DNA of 8,950 nt from Acidimicrobiia bacterium (GTDB lineage Bacteria; Actinomycetota; Acidimicrobiia; Acidimicrobiales; JACDCH01), in NCBI GenBank assembly GCA_013694495.1, contig JACDCH010000632.1, positions 1 through 8,950 on the forward strand. The letters run 5' to 3'. Positions within the stretch are counted from its first letter, which is position 1. Every line of letters starts with the position of its first letter. Shown piece after piece: positions 1-4,497 of the stretch. The position numbers and the translations under genes are program-made. Under the pieces are notes generated by a model that saw only the letters and a program-made list of their open reading frames with translations, had not been told where the DNA came from and made no database searches.

Positions 1-30
1 GAGGGTCCTTGCGCGTTCGGCCGGACCCTC
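1..30. terminator. Inverted repeat at the left edge, possible terminator hairpin
   Basis: A perfect 8-bp inverted repeat, GAGGGTCC at 1-8 and GGACCCTC at 23-30, encloses a 14-nt loop. It lies about 90 nt past the stop of the leftward secreted-protein gene, so it could end that transcript or one entering from the left. No T-tract follows it on the + strand, and the other flank lies outside the window. It could equally be an operator. Confidence 0.3.
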
Positions 31-119
31 GCCCGTCACACCGCTCCCACGCCAACCCGCCCCACGTCCTCGCCCAGCACGACGCCACGCGCCCCGCGCG
101 TCCTCACCCAGTCAGGCGC

Positions 120-1130
120 TCAACAGCAGGTTGCCGTGGCGGAGATCGGGATGTTCGTGCGGTAGGGCGAGGTCGCCGCTGGCACGTGGACGAGGCGGGG
201 CGGTTCGAGCACGTGCGTGTGGAAGTACGTCGGTTGTGCGAGAGTCGGATCGGCGACCGGTGTGCCGGGCGCGTACGACGTGTGGCCACCTCCGTCGACT
301 CTGAACAGGTAGTCGACGCCGACGATATCCACGAAGTCGCCCGGGATGTTGGCCTCGTAGGTCGTGACGACACCGAGGTTCTCGATCGGCTCCGAGGCGA
401 GTACGACGTTCATGGCGTCTCGTGTCCAGCTCGGGTCGTCCCAGGCGGCTGTGCCCGCCGTCGTCGGACTCGTGCGGTACGCGACGGTCGCTGTGCATCC
501 GCCGGTCGGGCAGGAGACATCGATGCGGACCGCGTATCCGGTGTCAGCCGGCGTGAAGAGGACGGGCTGGTGCGTGACCACCGGAGCGGCGTCGACCGGT
601 ACGACCCACGCTGCCCGGGCTGCGGTGGCGGACGAGGGGAAGGTCGATCTCGTCGTACCGGCGACGAGCTCGATGAAGTACTCCACGCCGGGTTCGACGA
701 CGCTGGTCGCTGGGATCTGCCCGGTGGCCTGCAGGGCTCGCGATCCTGCCGGGTCCTCGACCAACTGCATCGGAGCCGTCAGGTAGCCGCCGTCCGTCTC
801 GGCGCTTGACCGGTAGAAGAGGGTCGCCCCACACAGGGCTGCCGACGGGCACTGCACGTCGCCAGTGACGGGCAGGACGCGTCCGGCAGGCGCGGAGCCC
901 GCTGGCTCGTGAACAACGCCCGCACCGTCGACCGCCGGCGCAAGCAGTGAAGCGGCACTTGCGCGTACCACCTCGCGCTGCTGGGCGGAGGCATCGTCGC
1001 TCGCCACGACCGTCGTGACGGCCAGCAAGGAGCAGGCCAACAGAGCGATGCCGACGCTGCGACGCCGCAGCGAGCGAGACCCATTCGACCGTGCGCTGAC
1101 GCGCGCGCATGAAGTCACCAGCAGACCCAT
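120..1130 (-). CDS. Secreted Ig-like repeat protein, probably truncated in its third repeat
   Basis: This is an exported protein of 336 residues with no enzyme motif that I recognise. A basic N-terminus (RSLRRRS near residues 19-25) leads into a hydrophobic helix (about 27-43) and a signal peptidase site after ASA (residues 47-49). The mature part has two copies of a beta-sandwich-like repeat of the kind found in bacterial surface proteins. Each runs: His-x-Pro start, a Cys strand, a YR strand (FYRSS at 105-109, AYRTS at 217-221), and a closing YFIE or YLFR strand (151-154, 274-277). Repeat 1 has His74, Cys94 and Cys100; repeat 2 has His187, Cys207 and Cys212. A third repeat starts at His315, reaches Cys335-Cys336 and stops, and no frame continues it. 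The start has GGGAGG seven bases upstream. The function is unknown; adhesin or wall-protein fragment is the likeliest class. Confidence 0.7.
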   Translation of the reverse strand: MGLLVTSCARVSARSNGSRSLRRRSVGIALLACSLLAVTTVVASDDASAQQREVVRASAASLLAPAVDGAGVVHEPAGSAPAGRVLPVTGDVQCPSAALCGATLFYRSSAETDGGYLTAPMQLVEDPAGSRALQATGQIPATSVVEPGVEYFIELVAGTTRSTFPSSATAARAAWVVPVDAAPVVTHQPVLFTPADTGYAVRIDVSCPTGGCTATVAYRTSPTTAGTAAWDDPSWTRDAMNVVLASEPIENLGVVTTYEANIPGDFVDIVGVDYLFRVDGGGHTSYAPGTPVADPTLAQPTYFHTHVLEPPRLVHVPAATSPYRTNIPISATATCC

Positions 1131-1160
1131 CCCGTTCCCTCCCGACCCCTTGGCACCTTG

Positions 1161-1187
1161 CTTCGGTCTTGTTCGGCACGACCGAGG
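1161..1187 (-). promoter_or_regulatory. Stem-loop in the presumed leader of the secreted-protein gene
   Basis: CTTCGGTC at 1161-1168 pairs with GACCGAGG at 1180-1187 with one non-Watson-Crick position, around an 11-nt loop. It sits 31-57 nt upstream of the start codon of the leftward gene, so it would lie in the 5' leader if transcription starts further upstream. No ligand-binding RNA family was recognised. Confidence 0.25.
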
Positions 1188-1200
1188 CCAGGCACAAGGC

Positions 1201-1222
1201 TTCCGTACGGGCCATTACGGAA
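1201..1222. promoter_or_regulatory. Perfect 7-bp inverted repeat, candidate operator
   Basis: TTCCGTA at 1201-1207 and TACGGAA at 1216-1222 form an exact inverted repeat with an 8-base spacer (arm centres 15 bp apart, about one and a half helical turns). It lies 71-92 nt upstream of the start of the leftward secreted-protein gene, which fits a dimeric regulator site. The regulator is unknown. Confidence 0.35.
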
Positions 1223-1478
1223 ATGACGAACTGCCCAGCCCGATTCGCCACTCAGCGTGATGCAATCTCGTCGGCTGCCAACGATGACCACGGACGCGGT
1301 CCGGCCCTCACGGTCGATGAAGGCGGGCTTGGCGTCGTCCGCATGATGAAACCCAGTGCTGAGGCGCCCAACTCGAACGTGTTCACGCTCGGCTCGACGG
1401 TGAGTCGAAGCCGGCGGAGGTTCCGCTGGGGGGCGGTTCGTCATCCAGGACGACCTTCCGGGTCAATGAACCTCGCCA

Positions 1479-1497
1479 GATCGACGTATCGTCGATC
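1479..1497 (+). promoter_or_regulatory. Leaderless promoter of the peroxiredoxin gene inside a 19-bp palindrome
   Basis: TATCGT at 1487-1492 fits the actinobacterial -10 pattern TANNNT and lies 7 nt before the A of the ATG at 1500, the spacing of a leaderless transcript. No Shine-Dalgarno sequence precedes this ATG. The -10 box sits in a perfect inverted repeat: GATCGACG at 1479-1486, centre TAT, CGTCGATC at 1490-1497. A protein bound there would block the promoter. No good -35 box was seen. Confidence 0.45.
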
Positions 1498-1499
1498 CC

Positions 1500-1964
1500 A
1501 TGGCCCTCAAGCGCGGTGACAAGGCGCCCGACTTCACCCTGCTGGACCAGCGCGGGGAGCCCTTCACGCTGAGCGAGTCGCTGAAGCGCCGGAAGGTATG
1601 GCACTTAATCTTCTTCTATCCGAAGGCCGACACGCCGGGCTGCACCACCCAGGCCTGCGGGCTGCGCGACGTGGCCGCTGACATCGGCGACACCGTCGTC
1701 GTGGGGATCAGCCCCGACAAGCCGGCGAAGCTGAAGAAGTTCGACGACAAGTACGGGCTCGGCTTCGCGCTGCTGGCCGACGAGGACCACGCGGTCGCCG
1801 AGACGTACGACGTGTGGACCGAGAAGTCGATGTACGGCCGCACGTACATGGGCATCCTCCGATCGGCGTTCCTCGTCGACCCCAAGGGCAAGGTCGAGCA
1901 GGCCTGGTACAAGGTCAGCCCCAAGGACACGGTCACGAACCTCCTGCAGTCGCTCGAGGCCTGA
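1500..1964 (+). CDS. bcp: Thioredoxin-dependent peroxiredoxin, PrxQ/Bcp family
   Basis: This cytoplasmic thiol peroxidase (154 residues, normal for the family) reduces hydrogen peroxide and organic hydroperoxides and is recycled by thioredoxin. It has the thioredoxin-like AhpC/TSA fold. The peroxidatic Cys48 sits in TPGCT (residues 45-49), and Cys53 five residues later is the resolving Cys of the PrxQ subtype. The family's conserved RD pair (56-57) follows, and Arg121 in LRSAFLVD is the usual distal active-site arginine. The N-terminal GDKAPDFTL (6-14) is also typical. The start is the first ATG of the frame and lies directly behind a leaderless-type promoter in a palindrome, suggesting specific regulation. 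A gap of 50 nt separates it from the sigma-factor gene on the same strand, so read-through is possible. I see nothing abnormal in it. Confidence 0.96.
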   Translation: MALKRGDKAPDFTLLDQRGEPFTLSESLKRRKVWHLIFFYPKADTPGCTTQACGLRDVAADIGDTVVVGISPDKPAKLKKFDDKYGLGFALLADEDHAVAETYDVWTEKSMYGRTYMGILRSAFLVDPKGKVEQAWYKVSPKDTVTNLLQSLEA

Positions 1965-2014
1965 CCGCCACCCTTCGACCTCACAGGATCGAGGTCCCCG
2001 TCGTTCCCCTCTCG

Positions 2015-2491
2015 ATGCCGACCCCGACGACGACGGTGCCCTTCCAGGCGGTGCTCGACGCCCACGGGTCGGCCCTGCACCGGCACCTGGTCGGGGTCCT
2101 CGGTCCGCACGACGGCGCCGACGCCTACCAGGAGACGTTGCTGGCCGCGCTGCGGGCGTGGCCCCCGCGCCATGACGGCAACCTGCGGGCCTGGTTGTTC
2201 ACCGTCGCCCACCGCAAGGTGATCGACCACGCCCGGGCCCGCGACCGGCGCCCGGTGCCGGTCGGCAGCGTGCCGGAACACGGCAGCTCCGGCGGGATCG
2301 GCGCCGGCCCCGACCTCGACCTGTGGGCCGTCGTCCGGAGCCTGCCCGACAAGCAACGGGCCGCCGTCGCCCTTCGCCACGGCGACGACTGGAGCTACGC
2401 CGACATCGCCGCCGTGCTCGGGATCTCCGAGGCCGCCGTCCGCCAGAACGTCACGGCCGGTCTCGACCGGCTGAGGGAGGTGCTCACATGA
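2015..2491 (+). CDS. RNA polymerase sigma factor, sigma-70 family, ECF type
   Basis: This 158-residue sigma factor has the two-domain ECF layout. Region 2 spans about residues 8-80, with AYQETLLAALRAW (37-49) and NLRAWLFTVAHRKVIDHARA (56-75), the core-binding and -10-recognition helices. Region 4 spans about 99-157, with SLPDKQRAAVALRH (109-122) and the -35-binding helix-turn-helix SYADIAAVLGISEAAVRQNV (127-146). I chose the ATG at 2015 because upstream codons of the frame lie within the peroxiredoxin gene and read as non-protein. No strong ribosome binding site precedes it. Its TGA overlaps the next ATG by 4 nt (ATGA), so it is translationally coupled to the DNA-repair methyltransferase. No separate anti-sigma gene is visible. 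A role in an alkylation response is inferred from this coupling only. Confidence 0.92.
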   Translation: MPTPTTTVPFQAVLDAHGSALHRHLVGVLGPHDGADAYQETLLAALRAWPPRHDGNLRAWLFTVAHRKVIDHARARDRRPVPVGSVPEHGSSGGIGAGPDLDLWAVVRSLPDKQRAAVALRHGDDWSYADIAAVLGISEAAVRQNVTAGLDRLREVLT

Positions 2492-3156
2492 GCGACGCGC
2501 TGCTGGCCGAGCTCACGCTCGGACCGCCGATCGAGGCCGGCGCCCACGCGGCGGCCACCGCCTCGGCGCTGGCCCGGGCCGACCGGGAGGGCCTCGTCGA
2601 GGTCGCGCTGGCCCACCAGGACAGCCCGATCGGGGTGCTCACCCTGGCGGCCACGTCGGCCGGCCTCGTCCGGGTCGGCTTCCCGCGCGAGCACGACACG
2701 ATGGCCGACGAGCTGGCGGTCGAGCTGTCGCCCCGGGTCGTGGAGCTTCCGAAGCGGCTCGACCGGGTGCGGCGTCAGCTGGACGAGTACTTCGCCGGGC
2801 GGCGCCGGGACTTCGACCTCGACGTCGACCTGCGCCTGGCCCGGGGCTTCCGCCGCACGGTGCTGGAGCGCCTGTACGAGGACGTCGGCTACGGGCAGAC
2901 CCGGTCGTACCTGGAGCTGGCGGCGATGGCCGGCAGCCCCCGGGCGAGCCGGGCCGTCGGCTCGGCGATGGCCACGAACCCGGTGCCGATCGTGGTGCCC
3001 TGCCACCGGGTCCTGCGCACCGGCGGCGCGCTGGGCGGCTACGGCGGCGGGCTCGACGTGAAGCGCTGGCTCCTCGCCCTCGAGGGTGCCGGGGGCCAGC
3101 TCCCGTTCGACGGGTCGGGCGGAGCTCAGCCCAGCTTCGAGGCGAGGAGCTCGTAG
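2488..3156 (+). CDS. ogt: Methylated-DNA--protein-cysteine methyltransferase (O6-alkylguanine repair)
   Basis: This 222-residue suicide repair protein removes alkyl groups from O6-alkylguanine (and O4-alkylthymine) by transferring them to its own Cys172, in VVPCHRV (169-175). The DNA-binding part is clear: GYGQTRSYLELA (134-145), where Tyr141 matches the base-flipping tyrosine of human MGMT, then AVGSAMATNP (156-165) and GGYGGGLDVKRWLLALEG (183-200). At the place of the human arginine finger (Arg128) it has Ala162, as I recall for E. coli Ada. Core N-domain homology begins near residue 38 (VEVALAHQDSPIGVLTLA). The preceding 37 or so residues are extra and Ala-rich; they may contact the co-encoded sigma factor, which is conjecture. 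The start is fixed by the ATGA overlap and by GGGAGG nine bases upstream. The last 31 nt overlap the convergent acyl carrier protein gene. Confidence 0.95.
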   Translation: MSDALLAELTLGPPIEAGAHAAATASALARADREGLVEVALAHQDSPIGVLTLAATSAGLVRVGFPREHDTMADELAVELSPRVVELPKRLDRVRRQLDEYFAGRRRDFDLDVDLRLARGFRRTVLERLYEDVGYGQTRSYLELAAMAGSPRASRAVGSAMATNPVPIVVPCHRVLRTGGALGGYGGGLDVKRWLLALEGAGGQLPFDGSGGAQPSFEARSS

Positions 3157-3395
3157 GCTTCTCCCACGGTGGCGATCTCCGCCAGCTCCGCGTCGTCGAT
3201 GCGCACCCCGAACTCCTGCTCGAGCGCCTCGACCAGCTCGACGAGGTCGAGGCTGTCGGCGCCGAGGTCGTCGGCGAAGTGCGTCTGGGGCACCAGCGGC
3301 GCGTCCCGGAGGTCGAGGACGTCCACCGTCAACGCCTCGAGGCGCCGGAAGAGGGGGCTCTCGGTCACGACCAGGGTGGTTTCCATACGACGCAT
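3126..3395 (-). CDS. Acyl carrier protein, freestanding
   Basis: This 89-residue carrier protein holds acyl chains on a 4'-phosphopantetheine arm attached to Ser48 of the DSL motif, in DDLGADSLDLVELVEALEQE (42-61). Helix III follows with FGVRIDDAELAEIATVGEAYELL (62-84), all typical of a four-helix ACP. The N-terminus is some ten residues longer than in a fatty-acid ACP. The start may instead be the second ATG at 3386 (residue 4). No synthase, ketoacyl or phosphopantetheinyl transferase gene is in view, so its pathway (fatty acid, lipid or secondary metabolite) cannot be told. A 43-residue membrane-protein gene lies 46 nt upstream on the same strand, so the two may be co-transcribed. Its 3' end overlaps the repair methyltransferase by 31 nt, tail to tail. 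Confidence 0.93.
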   Translation of the reverse strand: MRRMETTLVVTESPLFRRLEALTVDVLDLRDAPLVPQTHFADDLGADSLDLVELVEALEQEFGVRIDDAELAEIATVGEAYELLASKLG

Positions 3396-3405
3396 GGGAC
3401 CCTGG
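3371..3405 (-). promoter_or_regulatory. Possible translation-controlling hairpin around the ACP start codons
   Basis: CCAGGGT at 3371-3377 and ACCCTGG at 3399-3405 are perfect 7-bp complements. In the ACP mRNA the stem would trap the only SD-like AGGG and hold both candidate ATGs (3395 and 3386) in a 21-nt loop. The effect on translation is inferred. Confidence 0.3.
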
Positions 3406-3441
3406 CTACCCCGACTTGGTTACACGTTCGTCACGGGACCG

Positions 3442-3573
3442 TCACAAGCCGTCGAAACGTTGGCCCTGCCCGTGACCCGTCCGGGTGTCGTCGGCATCGA
3501 GCATCCAGTTCCGGAGAACCGTCACCCCCGTCACGAAGACGGCGAAGATCACGAGCCGCCGCAGTGAGTCCAT
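3442..3573 (-). CDS. Small single-pass membrane protein, 43 residues
   Basis: A short frame with ATG at 3573 and TGA at 3442-3444 encodes a basic N-terminus (MDSLRR), one hydrophobic segment of about 14 residues (LVIFAVFVTGVTVL, 7-20), Arg-Asn-Trp at its end, and a short polar tail rich in Asp, Gly and Gln. This is the usual layout of small inner-membrane proteins, with the tail probably outside or at the membrane face. Support for the gene comes from its placement in an otherwise empty gap, from TAATGT six nt before the ATG (leaderless promoter pattern), and from the ACP gene following 46 nt downstream on the same strand. I recognise no family with certainty and assign no function. It is too short for statistical proof. 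Confidence 0.5.
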   Translation of the reverse strand: MDSLRRLVIFAVFVTGVTVLRNWMLDADDTRTGHGQGQRFDGL

Positions 3574-3579
3574 GCCCCG

Positions 3580-3589
3580 ACATTACGCT
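3580..3589. promoter_or_regulatory. Overlapping divergent -10 boxes (tRNA-like gene and small membrane protein)
   Basis: On the + strand TACGCT at 3584-3589 is a TANNNT box that would start transcription near 3596, a few bases before the tRNA-like gene. On the - strand TAATGT at 3585-3580 is a second such box, six nt before the ATG at 3573. Both use the same TA pair at 3584-3585, so one element would fire in both directions. No clear -35 was seen for either. Confidence 0.4.
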
Positions 3590-3602
3590 CGCTCTCCGCG
3601 GC

Positions 3603-3676
3603 GCCCCGATACTCCAATTGGTAGAGAGAGCGGATTCAAACCCCGCGCAGTGTGGGTTCGAGTCCCACTCGGGGCA
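3603..3676 (+). tRNA. tRNA-like gene, class I fold with apparent CAA (Leu-type) anticodon
   Basis: The acceptor stem is 7 of 7 pairs (GCCCCGA 3603-3609, TCGGGGC 3669-3675), discriminator A3676, no encoded CCA. The T arm is perfect: GTGGG, loop TTCGAGT, CCCAC (3652-3668). The D arm has CTC/GAG pairs and the AATTGGTA loop (3616-3623). The anticodon arm pairs G3630-G3633 with C3643-C3646, with an A3634/C3642 mismatch next to the loop TTCAAAC, giving anticodon CAA at 3637-3639 with U33 and A37. That anticodon reads UUG (Leu), but the variable region is only five bases (3647-3651), whereas leucine tRNAs normally have a long variable arm. A less well paired register would give UCA, which reads the UGA stop. 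So this is a specialised or degenerate tRNA, and its amino acid cannot be assigned with confidence. It abuts the convergent LAGLIDADG gene. Confidence 0.8.
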
Positions 3677-3677
3677 C

Positions 3678-4451
3678 TCAGTACTTCGGCCCGACGATGA
3701 CGTCGAGCTTCGCCACGCTGGCGCGGCGGGCCACCGACACGGAGTTCCTGTTGTTCCGGCGGTGCTCGACCTCGAGACGGTCGCAGGCGGACTCGAAGAT
3801 CTGCAGGATGTCGGCGGACTCATTGGTGAGGAAGTAGCGCAGGTACGCGTAGGAGACGCCGTTGGCGCCTCGGACCCGGTTGATCACGCGACAGCCGTCG
3901 CTGTGGACGAGACCCCGCACGAGGCGGTCCGGGTGGCGATTGACGGCGATGGCCTCCTGCCACGGCTCCAGAGTGATTGTGCGCTCGTGCTTCCTCCCGG
4001 GGCCGTGCTGCGGGAACAGGCAGATCCAGTGCTTCGAGTTGGAGTAGAGCTCGGTGCACCCCTGGCGCCCGATGTAGCCGACGTGCCGCCCGGGCAGCAC
4101 GGCTCCGACGGCTGAGGCGATCTCCTCCTTGATGCCGGGATAGGCGTCGCAAGCGGAGATCCGCAGCCGCCAGACACCACGCGGCCCGAGTGAGAGACAG
4201 CCGTCGCCCAGGTACTGGCCGAGCAGGTAGGCGTATGCCGCCTCGTCCAGCTGCGCCCGCCGCTCACAGACGTCGCCAACATGCTGGGTGCTGCCCGCTC
4301 GCATCGGCGAGGCCAGGGTGGCGGCGAGGCCGGCCGCCAGCCAGGACCGGAGCTGGGCCCGGGACACACCGGTGCGGCGGGCCACCTCCGCCTTGCTCAG
4401 CCCGAGACTGGCGAGGCGAAAGACCTCGTGGACGTCGGCGTCGGGGCGCAC
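3678..4451 (-). CDS. Freestanding HTH/LAGLIDADG homing-endonuclease-like protein
   Basis: From GTG at 4451 it is 257 residues. An N-terminal helix-turn-helix, LSKAEVARRTGVSRAQLRSW (18-37), precedes two LAGLIDADG-type motifs: LLGQYLGDG (76-84, Asp83) and LVRGLVHSDG (177-186, Asp185). Both acidic metal-binding positions are kept, so the fold is a single-chain pseudo-dimer and may still cut or nick DNA. The family is widespread in actinobacteria, is often annotated as a transcriptional regulator, and commonly ends in VGPK as here. It is neither inside an intron nor an intein. Starts at TTG 4472 (264 residues) or GTG 4469 are possible; I prefer 4451 because TACGAT lies eight nt before it, as in leaderless genes, and the -35 region is a LexA-type box. 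The stop begins two bases past the 3' end of the tRNA-like gene. A role acting on that tRNA locus, or as a DNA-damage regulator, is inference. Confidence 0.8.
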   Translation of the reverse strand: MRPDADVHEVFRLASLGLSKAEVARRTGVSRAQLRSWLAAGLAATLASPMRAGSTQHVGDVCERRAQLDEAAYAYLLGQYLGDGCLSLGPRGVWRLRISACDAYPGIKEEIASAVGAVLPGRHVGYIGRQGCTELYSNSKHWICLFPQHGPGRKHERTITLEPWQEAIAVNRHPDRLVRGLVHSDGCRVINRVRGANGVSYAYLRYFLTNESADILQIFESACDRLEVEHRRNNRNSVSVARRASVAKLDVIVGPKY

Positions 4452-4459
4452 CGGCCGCC

Positions 4460-4491
4460 ATCGTACCACCAAGGGCGAACGTGTGTTCGCC
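4460..4491 (-). promoter_or_regulatory. LexA-type SOS box and leaderless promoter of the LAGLIDADG gene
   Basis: GGCGAAC at 4474-4480 and GTTCGCC at 4485-4491 flank four bases. The core CGAAC-N4-GTTCG matches the actinobacterial/Gram-positive SOS box. On the - strand TACGAT (4465-4460) is a good -10, and the hexamer 17 bp upstream (4488-4483, GAACAC) lies within the box, so LexA would cover the -35 region. The same 7-bp stem follows the TadG-like stop by 6 nt and could also act as a weak terminator, though no U-tract follows. Confidence 0.55.
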
Positions 4492-4497
4492 GTAGGG

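Larger units (their letters stand above)
1131..1499. other. 369-base gene-free stretch between divergent genes
   Basis: No reading frame here gives a convincing protein: the candidates are Arg/Ser/Pro-rich, lack domains and have no ribosome binding site. The stretch carries the leader of the leftward secreted-protein gene (side near 1131), the promoter of the rightward peroxiredoxin gene (side near 1499), and inverted repeats listed separately. The middle, about 1225-1470, shows nothing that I recognise. A degraded gene remnant cannot be excluded. Confidence 0.5.

Noticed and set aside
9..809. Long rightward open frame of 266 codons
   Set aside because: Arg/Gly/Asp-rich translation with no domain, antisense to the secreted-protein gene that has a signal peptide and repeats.
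1115..1444. Leftward frame in the gene-free stretch, partly protein-like
   Set aside because: No ribosome binding site, domain or neighbour support, and it overlaps the leader of the secreted-protein gene.
1616..2380. Leftward open frame over the peroxiredoxin and sigma genes
   Set aside because: It is antisense to two clear protein families and its translation lacks any domain; it is an effect of high GC content.
3603..3676. Reading the tRNA as a UCA (UGA-decoding) suppressor or selenocysteine tRNA
   Set aside because: The register needed gives a C-C and an A-G mismatch in the anticodon stem, and the acceptor and variable arms are not those of tRNA-Sec. CAA is better supported.
3692..3705. 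CGACG-ATGA-CGTCG hairpin downstream of the tRNA-like gene
   Set aside because: Only five pairs, no T-tract, and it lies in the coding end of the LAGLIDADG gene; not enough for a terminator.
4221..4451. LAGLIDADG gene as an intein or intron-encoded protein
   Set aside because: There is no interrupted host gene, no intein splice motif and no intron fold around it; it is a freestanding gene.
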